Shown piece by piece: positions 1 through 8,008 of a DNA stretch of 64,000 nt; positions within the stretch are counted from its first letter, which is position 1, and every line of letters starts with the position of its first letter. The translations under genes were made by a program, and so were the position numbers. The DNA is from Microbacterium sp. STN6 (GTDB taxonomy: Bacteria; Actinomycetota; Actinomycetes; Actinomycetales; Microbacteriaceae): positions 744,001 through 808,000 of the forward strand of contig NZ_JAPMIT010000002.1 in NCBI RefSeq assembly GCF_026410545.1, written 5' to 3'. Under the pieces are notes generated by a model. That model did not search any database. It saw only the letters and a program-made list of their open reading frames with translations, and was not told the DNA's origin.

Positions 1-465
1 CTCGGCCTCACGGAGACCCGCCCCATCACACCGGGCGGCGCCGAGGGCGAGGGCATCGGCCGCGTCGGTACGCTGCCCGAACCCACCACCCTCGGCCGCC
101 TCGCCCGCACGCTCGCAGAAATCCTGCCGCCCACTGCCTCCGGCGTGCGGGTTGCGGGGGAGTACGACGCCCCCGTGCGCACGGTCGCGCTGTGCGGTGG
201 GGCGGGCGACTCGTTGCTGGGTACGGCGGAGGTGGCGACATCCGATGTCTACATCACCTCGGATCTGCGGCATCACCCGGCCTCCGAGGCCCGCGAGCAG
301 GCGCGCATCGATGGCGGGCCCGCCCTCATCGACGTGTCGCATTGGGCGAGCGAGTGGCTGTGGCTGGAGACCGCGGCCGGCGCTCTTCGGGCGGAACTGC
401 CGGGCGTGACGGTCACAGTGAGTGAGCTGCGCACCGACCCCTGGGACTTCCAGGTCGTACAGTGA
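1..465 (+). CDS. Nif3-like dinuclear metal centre protein, 3' part
   Basis: These are the last 154 residues of a Nif3/YbgI-family (GTP cyclohydrolase 1 type 2-like) protein. The frame is open from base 1, so the N-terminus lies before the window. Two family motifs are visible: GIGRVGTLPEP near residue 18 and VALCGGAGDSLL near residue 62, the glycine-rich loop by the dinuclear metal site. Family members form ring-shaped hexamers; the natural substrate in actinobacteria is unsettled. The C-terminus DPWDFQVVQ looks complete. The next gene starts 40 bases downstream on the same strand and belongs to the zinc-ribbon family that usually accompanies this gene in actinobacteria. Confidence 0.92.
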   Translation, partial: LGLTETRPITPGGAEGEGIGRVGTLPEPTTLGRLARTLAEILPPTASGVRVAGEYDAPVRTVALCGGAGDSLLGTAEVATSDVYITSDLRHHPASEAREQARIDGGPALIDVSHWASEWLWLETAAGALRAELPGVTVTVSELRTDPWDFQVVQ

Positions 466-505
466 GCGCCGACACCATTCTTCGAACCCCCATCCAGGAG
501 CACAC

Positions 506-1240
506 GTGAAAGCATCGCCCGCCGATCAGAGTGAACTGCTGCGGCTGCAGGAGATCGACAACGGCCTCGCCCGACTCGATCACGCCGAGGCGAACCTGCC
601 GCAGAACGGCGAGCTGAAGGCGCTCGCCCCGGAGCTGAAGGAGGCTCGGGCGCAGCACGTCGCGCGCACGGGCGAGCTCGAGGATGCCAGGGCCGAGCTC
701 AAGCGGGCGGAATCCGATGTCGAGGTGGTCGAGGCCCGCATCGCTCGTGACACCGCTCGCGTGCAGCAGACGGCCTCGGTCAAGGACATCCAGGGTCTCG
801 AGGCCGAACTCGCGTCGCTGCGCAAGCGACGCGGCGATCTCGAGGAGATCGAGCTGAACGTCATGGAGCGCATCGAGGAGCTGGAGGCGGCGCTCGCTCA
901 GGCCGAGGCGCGTCGCGCCGAGCTGCAGGGCCAGGCCGGCCTGCTCGAGGATGCGCGTCAGACTGAGCTGACAGGCATTGAGGCGAAGCGGCGCGCGTTG
1001 GCCGCGGATCGCGTGACAATCGCGAACACCGTGCCGGCAGACCTTCTCGGGCTCTACGAGAAGCAGCGTGCCAGGTACGGCATCGGCGCGGCGCTGCTGC
1101 AGCGCGGCGTGTCGCTCGGCAGCAATACGGCACTCAACCCGACGGACCTCGACGCGATTCGCAAGGCCGCGCCCGACGACGTCGTGCTGTGCCCGGAGAG
1201 CAGCTGCATCCTCATCCGCGACGAGGAATCTGGGCTCTGA
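506..1240 (+). CDS. coiled-coil hairpin protein of the C4-type zinc-ribbon family, ribbon degenerate
   Basis: This 244-aa protein has a long, highly charged helical hairpin (about residues 5-180, heptad-like, rich in E, A, R and L) followed by the region where family members carry a C4 zinc ribbon (zf-RING_7 type). The GTG at 506 is preferred over an upstream ATG at 422 because CAGGAG lies five bases before it and the upstream start overlaps the Nif3 gene. The ribbon is unusual: the expected first CxxC is replaced by the GVSLGSNTALNP stretch, and only CPESSC remains. A four-cysteine zinc site therefore cannot form. The molecular function is unknown; a scaffold or nucleic-acid role has been suggested for relatives. 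It probably forms a unit with the Nif3-like gene. Confidence 0.88.
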   Translation: MKASPADQSELLRLQEIDNGLARLDHAEANLPQNGELKALAPELKEARAQHVARTGELEDARAELKRAESDVEVVEARIARDTARVQQTASVKDIQGLEAELASLRKRRGDLEEIELNVMERIEELEAALAQAEARRAELQGQAGLLEDARQTELTGIEAKRRALAADRVTIANTVPADLLGLYEKQRARYGIGAALLQRGVSLGSNTALNPTDLDAIRKAAPDDVVLCPESSCILIRDEESGL

Positions 1241-1251
1241 AGCGACCCAAG

Positions 1252-1257
1252 TAGACT
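1252..1257 (+). promoter_or_regulatory. -10 box of rnpB
   Basis: TAGACT lies 8 bases before the 5' strand of the RNase P RNA P1 helix, so transcription would start almost exactly at the mature 5' end. No clear -35 box is visible. The box sits just after the stop codon of the preceding gene. Confidence 0.6.
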
Positions 1258-1263
1258 GTGAGG

Positions 1264-1666
1264 CGCGAATGGGCCGGCAAGACGGTCGCGTCGCCTGTCT
1301 CAGCTCTCGCCAGCCGGAACGGGCGCCGAGGAACGTCCGGGCTCCGCAGAGCAGGACGGTGGGTAACACCCACCCGGGGCAACCCGCGAGACAGTGCCAC
1401 AGAAAGCAGACCGCCTCAGGCGAGACCTTCGGGCCGCGCCTAAAGGTAAGGGTGAAACGGTGGTGTAAGAGACCACCAGCGACCGGGGTGACCCGGTCGG
1501 CTCGGCAAACCTCGTCCGGAGCAAGGTCAGACAGGGAACTATGAGGCTGCTCGTCTCGTTTCCGGGTAGACCGCTAGAGGGCTGCGGCAACGTAGTCCCG
1601 AGAGAGATGGCCGTCCAGCGCTTTCGAGCGTGAACAGAACCCGGCGTATCAGCCGGCCCATTCGTT
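1264..1666 (+). ncRNA. rnpB: RNase P RNA, class A
   Basis: This is the catalytic RNA of ribonuclease P, which matures tRNA 5' ends. All the universally conserved blocks are present in order: GAGGAACGTCCGGGCTCC near 1329, the CAGAGCAGGACGGTGGGTAA block near 1349 with ACAGTGCCACAGAAA near 1391, AAGGGTGAAACGGTGG near 1447, AGAGATGGCCGTCC near 1603 and ACAGAACCCGGCGTA near 1634. The ends are set by a perfect 13-bp P1 helix, 1266-1278 paired with 1652-1664. The exact mature ends could differ by a base or two. A short direct repeat of period 12 (CACTGCCGAACG) follows at 1678-1709 and has no evident function. Confidence 0.97.
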
Positions 1667-1800
1667 ACATCATCACGCACTGCCGAACGCACTGCCGAAC
1701 TCACTGCCGCCGGCTGCACGCTGGCGCGGGGACGTATTCGGCGAGAGGATGGCTTCACAGGCATCAGCAGGCGCCTGCGCCCCTCTCTCAAGGTCGAACG

Positions 1801-3642
1801 ATGGAAGCGTCGCCACCCGAACCCGCGTTGGCATTCCCCAGCATGGAAGCGGCGAGCCTGCGCGCTCAGCTCGACGTGCTCGGAGCGATGGCGATCGATC
1901 TCGCCGGCCAATTTTCTCTGGAGCCACTGCTCGAACGCATCCTGCGGCACAGCATGGAGCTTCTCGATTGCGACAGCGGCTCGATCTGCACCGTGGACGA
2001 GGCGGCGGGCACCTACCGCAAGGAGATCGACCTCGGAGTCGGCTGCCTCTCGGGGCAGACATTCCCGCTCGACGAGGGTGTGACGGGTGAGGTCGTCTGA
2101 GCGCGCAGCGCGGTGGTCTTCGACGACTATTCGCAGGTGCGGGGTGGGCATATACCGGAGGGCGAACGCGAACAGGTGCATTCCGTCATCGGCGTGCCCA
2201 TTCGGTGGAACGGCAGCATCATCGGCAGTTGCGTCGTCTTCTCCCGGTCGGTGCAGCGCCGGTTTGGGCCGGCCGATACCGCCCTTCTCGAAATGTTCGC
2301 CACGCACGCTGCGATCGCAATGACGAACGCACGATTGCACGCCTTGGCCGCGGAGCGATCGGCCGAGGCCGCGATCATGGTCGAGCGTGAGCGCTCGGTG
2401 CGAGACGTCCACGATTCCGTGGGCCGCGGCCTTGCCGCGCTTTTGCTTCGCCTGGACCGCGCTGAGGCGGAGCACGAGGCTGGCCGCGACCCTCGAGAGG
2501 CGATTTGTCTTGCGAGAGCCGACGCGCGTTCGGCTCTCAGCGAGACGCGCCGCAGCGTCCTCGGCCTCGGCCCGGCCATGCTCGACGGCCGTTCGCTGAC
2601 AGAGGCAGTCGCTTTGGAGCTCGCGTGGGTCGAGTCGACCTCAGCGGTGAAGACCAGGCTGACCGTACTCGGCGAGCACCAGCAGGTCGAGCCTGAGGCT
2701 GCCCGTCAGCTTTTCCGCATCATCCAGGAGGCGCTCGTCAATGTGGTCGAGCACGCGCGAGCCAGCCATCTGCGCGTGGGACTCGTCAGCGGCAATCGCG
2801 GCATAACGACCATCATTGAGGATGACGGCCGCGGCTTTGACGTCGCCGAATTGAGAACGCGCGCATCCGACCCCGCCACTCGCCCACTCGGCCTGCAGGG
2901 GTTGATCGCTCGCGCTGAGCACCTGGGCGGTGCCGTGCACATCGACTCGACCGTCGGCTGGGGAACCAGGCTCCGAGTCGAACTGCCGTCGGTGCCGGCC
3001 GGGCTCGCCCCGCGGGAGCTGCCGCGCTGGAAGGTGCTCGTGGCACACGAGAGCGCCGTCGTTCGCGCGGGCCTGGTTCGCATGCTGGACCTCGCCGAAC
3101 CCGACGTGCAGGTTGTTGGCGAACTCGGCGATTCGGCGCAGGTCGTCGACGCCTACCAGCTGCTGCGCCCGCATGTCGTGCTAGTGCACCTGGGAATGCC
3201 GCACATCGATGGCGTACGCCTGACGTCATTCCTGCGTGCCGCCGATCCCGCCGCAGCGGTCGTGCTCCTCGTCGACTCACCAGCGGACGATCGGGTGCGC
3301 CACGCGGCGCAGGGTGGCGCAGTGGGCTTTGTAGGCAGTGATACGGATGCCGCGGGCCTTGCCCGCACCGTCATTGCCGCAGCCCGGGGCGAGTCTGTGA
3401 TGACGTCGCAGCTGTTCAGCAGCATGAACGCGCTCGATCTCGATGTGCCGTCGGCAGCTGGGTTGACCGCGCGTGAACGGCAGGTTCGCGCGCAGCTCGA
3501 GCAGGGGCTGCCGGATAAGGCCATCGCGCTGATTCTCGGAATATCGGTCAAAACCGTCGAGAAGCACGTTGGCTCGATCCTGCGCAAGACAGGAGCGGCC
3601 AATCGCACGGCTCTCGCGGTGCTCGCCTCGCTGCACGACTGA
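1801..3642 (+). pseudogene. fused GAF sensor kinase / receiver / LuxR regulator, interrupted by an in-frame TGA
   Basis: Read through, this is a 613-aa one-protein two-component system. It has a GAF domain (about 15-185), a HisKA_3 dimerisation helix with the phosphoacceptor in VRDVHDSVG (codon 204), a HATPase domain (NVVEHA, EDDGRGFD, LGLQGL), a receiver-like domain (about 405-520) and a LuxR helix-turn-helix (TARERQV ... VKTVEKHVGSIL). Codon 100 is TGA (2098-2100), where relatives have arginine in GEVV-R-xR, so CGA to TGA is the simplest change. Both sides are otherwise intact and in one frame. The start is ATG 1801; upstream ATGs fall inside rnpB. A GTG at 2113 could restart after the stop but has no ribosome site and would lack half the GAF. 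The receiver has lost its phospho-Asp (His at codon 463, VLVHLGMP) and its acidic pair (VAHES). It is recently inactivated, a readthrough gene, or a sequencing error. Confidence 0.8.
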
Positions 3643-3735
3643 CGCTCGCCTGACGCTCGATTGACGCTCAACGTGGAGGGAATCCCTACCGAGCGGTGGG
3701 GGAAATGCGCATGGTGGTCGCGCCTCGCACCTGCC

Positions 3736-3741
3736 TAGGCT
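3736..3741 (+). promoter_or_regulatory. -10 box of the aldolase/dha operon
   Basis: TAGGCT stands about 7 bases before a likely start site, ahead of an AGGGAGG ribosome site (3757-3763) and the GTG at 3768. The 125-base spacer also holds three imperfect copies of CTGACGCTCG (from 3640). Confidence 0.45.
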
Positions 3742-3767
3742 TGCCTCGGGTCAACAGGGAGGTTGCC

Positions 3768-4628
3768 GTGCCGGTGGTGTCGCTGAAGGAGATCGTCGAT
3801 CACGCGTTCGACGAGCGTTACGGTGTTCCCGCGATCAACATCGTGAATGATCTGACCCTCGAGGCCGTTCTCGCCGGTGCGGTTGAGGCGAACTCGCCGC
3901 TGATCGTTCAGACATCGGTCAAGACGGTGCGTTCGATCGGCTCCGGTGTGCTCTTCGCCATGTGGCAGGGCATGACCGCGGGCATCACGGTGCCGGTTGC
4001 GTTGCATCTCGACCACTGCCCCGACCGTTCCGTGATCACCGAATGCCTCGAGCGGGGCTGGAACTCGGTGCTCTTCGATGCCTCGACACTCGACGTCGCA
4101 GAGAATCAGCGCCAGACCGTGGAGGTCGTCGCCGAGGCACGCCGATACGGTGCCCATGTGGAGGGCGAGATTGAGGCGATCCGTGGGGTGGAAGACGGCA
4201 TCGGTTCCGACACGGCTTCGGTGCGGGCGAGCCTGGACACCGCGGTCTCGTTCATTCGCGAGACCGGCGTGGACGTCTTCGCCCCCTCCATCGGCAACGC
4301 CCACGGCGTGTACTCGAGCACCCCCGACCTCGACTTCCAGAGGGTCACCGACATCGTTCAGGCCACCCGTACTCCCATCGCGTTGCACGGCGGCAGCGGA
4401 ATGACCGATGCCCAGTTCGCCGACCTGATTGCGCGCGGCTGCGCCAAGGTCAACATCTCCACTGCCCTCAAGATTGAGTTCATGCGGTCAAGCCTCAGCT
4501 ACCTCACGGGGGCTGAGGAGCGAGACCATTGGGATCCGCCCTCGCTCTTCGCCGAGGTGCGCGAGCACATCATCGGCCTCACGACGGGGCTCGCCCGCAC
4601 CTTCGGCAGCGCTGGCAAAGCGTGGTGA
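3768..4628 (+). CDS. class II ketose-bisphosphate aldolase
   Basis: This 286-aa (beta/alpha)8 zinc enzyme of the FbaA/GatY/KbaY family would cleave or form a ketose phosphate, with dihydroxyacetone phosphate as one partner. Visible residues are the catalytic Asp82 and zinc His83 in HLDHC, Glu132/Glu134 in HVEGEIEAIRG, zinc His179 in GNAHGVY and zinc His207 in LHGGSG. GTG 3768 is chosen because AGGGAGG precedes it by five bases and the protein then starts MPVVSLKEI, as family members do. The stop overlaps the start of the next gene. The downstream phosphatase and dihydroxyacetone kinase subunits suggest a dedicated sugar or polyol route rather than core glycolysis. The substrate cannot be read from the sequence. 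Confidence 0.88.
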   Translation: MPVVSLKEIVDHAFDERYGVPAINIVNDLTLEAVLAGAVEANSPLIVQTSVKTVRSIGSGVLFAMWQGMTAGITVPVALHLDHCPDRSVITECLERGWNSVLFDASTLDVAENQRQTVEVVAEARRYGAHVEGEIEAIRGVEDGIGSDTASVRASLDTAVSFIRETGVDVFAPSIGNAHGVYSSTPDLDFQRVTDIVQATRTPIALHGGSGMTDAQFADLIARGCAKVNISTALKIEFMRSSLSYLTGAEERDHWDPPSLFAEVREHIIGLTTGLARTFGSAGKAW

Positions 4629-5431
4629 CCGTGCCGCACCTCATCTTCGACTGCGACGGAGTGCTCGCCGACACTGAACGAGGCGGGCATCTGCCGGCCT
4701 TCAACCAGACCTTCGCCGAATACAACGTGCCAGTGCAGTGGAGCGATGCTGACTATGCGCAGAAGGTGCTCATCGGTGGGGGCAAGGAGCGCATGGCGAG
4801 CGTGCTGACTGCGGCCTTCGCCGCAGAGCACGGGCTACCGGCTGACACGGAGGCGCGGCGCGCGTTCGTCGCAGAGATGCACCGCCGGAAGACCGCGATC
4901 TACACCGAGATGGTGAACGCGGGAGCGCTGCCGCCGCGCCCCGGCATCGCCCGCCTCGCCGGGGAGGCTCACGCAGCGGGATGGGGGCTGGCCGTCGCCT
5001 CGACATCGGCGCCTCCGTCGGTGCGCGCCGTGCTGCAGCACGCCGTCGGTGACGCTCTGGCGGCGCATTTTGACGTGTTCGCGGGCGACATCGTTGAGCA
5101 CAAGAAGCCGGCGCCGGACATCTACGAACTGGCGCTGACCCGCCTTGGCATCAGCCCGGAAGACGGCGTCGTCATTGAGGACAGTGGCATTGGCGTGCGG
5201 GCAGCCATCGGGGCGGGCCTCCGCACGGTGGTGACCGCGAGTGCCTACACCGGCGGCGACGACTTTTCCGGGGCCTCGCTCGTCCTCAGTTCGCTCGGGG
5301 ACGATGGCGAGCCGGCCACCGTGATCGAAGACCCGCTTGGCGTGCATCCCGCCGCGATCGTCGGGCTCGATGACCTGCGAGCCGTGCTTGAACGGCCCCG
5401 TCCTTTCAGCACTACCGAGGAGAACCGATGA
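4625..5431 (+). CDS. HAD-superfamily phosphatase, CbbY-like
   Basis: This 268-aa protein belongs to HAD subfamily I. Motif I is FDCDGVLADTE with nucleophile Asp9 and acid/base Asp11; the helical cap follows (about 16-95). Motif II is in VASTSAP, motif III is Lys in HKKPAPDIY, and motif IV is VIEDSGIGVRAA. The FDCDGVLADTERGGH opening resembles CbbY phosphatases acting on xulose or ribulose bisphosphates. GTG 4625 overlaps the aldolase stop codon by four bases and the end overlaps dhaL by four bases (ATGA), so the run is translationally coupled. It probably removes a phosphate from a ketose phosphate handled by the neighbouring aldolase, or from a dead-end bisphosphate. The alternative GTG at 4622 would add one residue. 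Confidence 0.82.
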   Translation: MTVPHLIFDCDGVLADTERGGHLPAFNQTFAEYNVPVQWSDADYAQKVLIGGGKERMASVLTAAFAAEHGLPADTEARRAFVAEMHRRKTAIYTEMVNAGALPPRPGIARLAGEAHAAGWGLAVASTSAPPSVRAVLQHAVGDALAAHFDVFAGDIVEHKKPAPDIYELALTRLGISPEDGVVIEDSGIGVRAAIGAGLRTVVTASAYTGGDDFSGASLVLSSLGDDGEPATVIEDPLGVHPAAIVGLDDLRAVLERPRPFSTTEENR

Positions 5432-6078
5432 CGACCCCCAGCTTCGCCGCAGTCGAATTCGTCGTCAGAACGATCGCGCAAACTGCCGTAGACAACGAGA
5501 AGGCGTTCGGCGAATTGGACTCCGTCGTCGGTGACGGGGACTTCGGGTTCTCGCTTGCCCGCGGGTTCGAGATCGTCCTCGCCGACTGGGAGAGCTACGA
5601 CCGCAGTGACATCGGCACGTTCCTGCAGAAGATCGCCGTCGTGATCACCGGCCGCATCGGCGGCACGTCCGGGCCGATCTGGGGAACCGCGTTCTTGCGC
5701 GCGGCCGCTATCGCCAAGGGGCACGATACGGTCTCGGGCAGCGATGTCGTGCGGATGCTGCGCAGCGCCATCGAGGGAATCAAGGCACGGGGAAACGCAG
5801 AGCTCGGTGACAAGACCCTGCTCGACGCGCTGGCCCCGATGGCCGACGCCGTCGAGGCGGCGCTCGCGCGAGGGGACGATACAAACGCGATCATCGCCGC
5901 TGCCGCCGTGAGCGCGCGAAGCGCGGCCGATGCCACCGTCTCGATGCAGGCGCGTCGAGGCCGCGCCGCGTACACGGGAGAGCGCAGCATCGGCTCACCG
6001 GACCCGGGCGCCGTCGCGGTCGCGGTGATCCTGGAACGTCTCGCCGAGGGCTGGGGGAGTCGCTCTGCGACGACCTGA
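5428..6078 (+). CDS. dhaL: dihydroxyacetone kinase, ADP/ATP-binding subunit DhaL
   Basis: This 216-aa all-helical DhaL domain binds the nucleotide in dihydroxyacetone kinase. The Mg-ADP aspartates are in DSVVGDGDFG (Asp31, Asp36, Asp38). GGTSGPIWG, GDKTLLDALAP and YTGERSIGSPDPGA are the other family signatures. The start ATG overlaps the phosphatase stop (ATGA). No PTS phosphotransfer subunit (DhaM) is encoded nearby, so whether the pair uses PEP via a remote DhaM or ATP directly is open. Gene order L then K is the reverse of the common K-L order. Confidence 0.9.
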   Translation: MTTPSFAAVEFVVRTIAQTAVDNEKAFGELDSVVGDGDFGFSLARGFEIVLADWESYDRSDIGTFLQKIAVVITGRIGGTSGPIWGTAFLRAAAIAKGHDTVSGSDVVRMLRSAIEGIKARGNAELGDKTLLDALAPMADAVEAALARGDDTNAIIAAAAVSARSAADATVSMQARRGRAAYTGERSIGSPDPGAVAVAVILERLAEGWGSRSATT

Positions 6079-6143
6079 CGGGGGAAGCCCGTCGGGACCG
6101 CTTGACACGCATCCGTGCGTCGAATTCGAGGAGAGCAAGAGAC

Positions 6144-7139
6144 ATGAAGAAGTTCGTCAACGACCCGCTGAACTACGTTCCGGAGATGCTCAAGGGCATC
6201 GCCCTGGCCAACCCGGACACGCTCCGATACGTGCCCGAGTACAACCTGATCATGCGGGCGGACGCGCCGCACGACGACAAAGTGTCGATCATCCAGGGTT
6301 CGGGCTCCGGCCACGAGCCCGCTCACGTGCTCACGGTGGGCAAGGGAATGCTCGACGGAGCATGCCCGGGTGACGTCTTCGCGGCGCCGCCCATGGATTA
6401 CGTCTATGAGACCACCAAGCTGCTTGCCTCGCCGAAAGGCGTGCTTCTGCTGGTCAACAACTACACGGGCGACCGTATGGCCTTCGATATGGCGCAGGAG
6501 ATGAGCCTGGCGGATGGCGTGAAGGTCAAGACGCTCTTCATCGACGACGACGTCTCTGTGAAGGACTCGACGTACACGGTCGGGCGACGCGGCGTCGCCG
6601 GCAACTTCTTCGTCATGAAGGCCGTCGGCGCGGCGTCCGAGGCCGGGGCGGAGCTCGACGAGATCGTGCGCATCGGCGAGAAGGTCAACTCCGTCACCCG
6701 CACCATGGGACTTGCCCTCAGCGCCTGCACGCCGCCGGCGAAGGGCGCTCCGCTGTTCGAACTCGGCGACGACGAAATAGAGATCGGCGTCGGCATCCAC
6801 GGCGAGCCAGGGCGCCGCCGCGCCACGATCGCCCCGGCGAACGATCTACTCGATGAGTTGCTCGAGCCGGTGGTCGCGGATCTGCCATTCGAAAACGGAG
6901 ACCGGGTGGCGCTCATGATCAATGGACTTGGCGGTACTCCGATCAGTGAGCTGTACATTCTGTACGGCCGCGCACACGAGCAGCTCGCCGCGAAGGGCAT
7001 CACCGTCGCACGCAGTTACGTCGGCGAATACTGCACATCGCTCGACATGGCCGGAGCATCACTCACGCTCGTGCGTCTCGACGACGAAATAGAAGACCTC
7101 CTGGCCGCACCTGCGGAGATCGGGGCGCGCATCTTCTGA
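6144..7139 (+). CDS. dhaK: dihydroxyacetone kinase, substrate-binding subunit DhaK
   Basis: This 331-aa subunit binds dihydroxyacetone (or a related short ketose) covalently as a hemiaminal and passes it to DhaL for phosphorylation. It begins MKKFVNDP, as family members do. It has the substrate loop GSGSGHEPAH and His219 in GIHGEPG, the covalent attachment residue. GAGGAGAG lies eight bases before ATG 6144. It is the last gene of the aldolase-phosphatase-dhaL-dhaK run, 65 bases after dhaL. L-erythrulose and similar ketoses are alternative substrates for this family in actinobacteria. Confidence 0.92.
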   Translation: MKKFVNDPLNYVPEMLKGIALANPDTLRYVPEYNLIMRADAPHDDKVSIIQGSGSGHEPAHVLTVGKGMLDGACPGDVFAAPPMDYVYETTKLLASPKGVLLLVNNYTGDRMAFDMAQEMSLADGVKVKTLFIDDDVSVKDSTYTVGRRGVAGNFFVMKAVGAASEAGAELDEIVRIGEKVNSVTRTMGLALSACTPPAKGAPLFELGDDEIEIGVGIHGEPGRRRATIAPANDLLDELLEPVVADLPFENGDRVALMINGLGGTPISELYILYGRAHEQLAAKGITVARSYVGEYCTSLDMAGASLTLVRLDDEIEDLLAAPAEIGARIF

Positions 7140-7144
7140 TCTGA

Positions 7145-7198
7145 AGCGCCGAGCCGATGTAAAGCACCGAGCCGATGTAAAGCGCCGAGCCGATGTAA
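7145..7198. repeat. three tandem 18-bp repeats
   Basis: The unit AGCGCCGAGCCGATGTAA is repeated three times in the 63-base gap between the convergent dhaK and ppgK ends; the second copy has one change (GCACC). It contains stop codons but no hairpin. Replication slippage is the likely origin and no function is apparent. Confidence 0.9.
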
Positions 7199-7202
7199 CG
7201 CA

Positions 7203-7991
7203 TCAGAGCGGATGGCCCCCGCGCCCGCGTACCGGCGCGTCGTTTGCGGCAAGCGCGGCCGCCCCGAGAATCCCCGCGTTGTTGCGCAGCACCGCGGGCA
7301 GAATCGGGGTCTTCAGGCTCAGCAGCGGCAGGAACTGGTCGGAGTGCTTCGAGACGCCGCCGCCCACGATGAAGAGGTCGGGTGAGAGCAGCTTCTCGAG
7401 AGCGGTGTAGTACTTCTGCAGGCGCTTGGCCCACTTCGACCAGCTGAGGTCGTCGCGCTCCTTCGCCGAGTACGCCGCCTTGCGCTCAGCGTCGTGGCCG
7501 TCGAGCTCGATGTGGCCGAACTCCGTGTTCGGCACCAGCACACCGTTGTAGAGCAGCGCGGTTCCGATGCCCGTGCCGAGAGTCGTCACCATGACGACGC
7601 CCGGCTGGTTGGACGCGGCGCCGAATCGTGACTCGGCGTAACCGGCAGCATCCGCATCGTTGACAAACTGGATGTCGACGCCGAGCGCCTTCTCGAAGAG
7701 CTTCTCGGCCTCCAGCCCGATCCAGGCGTCGGACACGTTCGCGGCCGACATGGTGCGCCCGTTCCGCACGACGGCAGGAAAGCAGATGCCGACCGGCACA
7801 TTGGTGGCGATGTCTGAGAGCGTCGCGAGAATCTGGCTCGTCACCTCGACGATGTCGTCCGGCTCGCCGTGCTCGGGAGTCGCGAGCTTGACGCGCTCAC
7901 TCACCAACTCGCCGGTGGCGAGGTCGACCACGGCCCCCTTGATGCCCGTTCCGCCGATGTCGATTCCGATGGCCGTCGTTCCAGGGGTCAT
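7203..7991 (-). CDS. ppgK: polyphosphate glucokinase
   Basis: This 262-aa ROK-family kinase phosphorylates glucose with polyphosphate (and ATP), the usual glucokinase of actinobacteria. Visible motifs are the phosphate loop GIDIGGTGIKG near the N-terminus, catalytic Asp in FVNDADAAGY, TTLGTGIGTALL, and the PPGK-type DDLSWSKWAKRLQKYY segment, which ordinary ATP glucokinases lack. ATG 7991 is chosen over an upstream ATG because GGGGAG precedes it and MTPGTTAIGIDIGG matches the family start. map begins 18 bases upstream on the same strand, so the two are probably co-transcribed. Confidence 0.93.
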   Translation of the reverse strand: MTPGTTAIGIDIGGTGIKGAVVDLATGELVSERVKLATPEHGEPDDIVEVTSQILATLSDIATNVPVGICFPAVVRNGRTMSAANVSDAWIGLEAEKLFEKALGVDIQFVNDADAAGYAESRFGAASNQPGVVMVTTLGTGIGTALLYNGVLVPNTEFGHIELDGHDAERKAAYSAKERDDLSWSKWAKRLQKYYTALEKLLSPDLFIVGGGVSKHSDQFLPLLSLKTPILPAVLRNNAGILGAAALAANDAPVRGRGGHPL

Positions 7992-8008
7992 AGCTCCCCA
8001 ATCTATCG

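Noticed and set aside
413-1369. 318-codon minus-strand frame across the zinc-ribbon gene and the start of rnpB
   Set aside because: It overlaps a well-supported coding gene and a structural RNA, and has no recognisable motif.
1630-1800. Upstream start (ATG-like codon at 1630) for the sensor kinase
   Set aside because: It lies inside the RNase P RNA; the extra residues include THCRTHCRTHC from a short DNA repeat and are unlike any domain. ATG 1801 is better.
2098-2100. TGA as a selenocysteine codon
   Set aside because: The position corresponds to Arg in related GAF domains, the protein is not a redox enzyme, and no selenocysteine machinery or SECIS-like hairpin was noticed.
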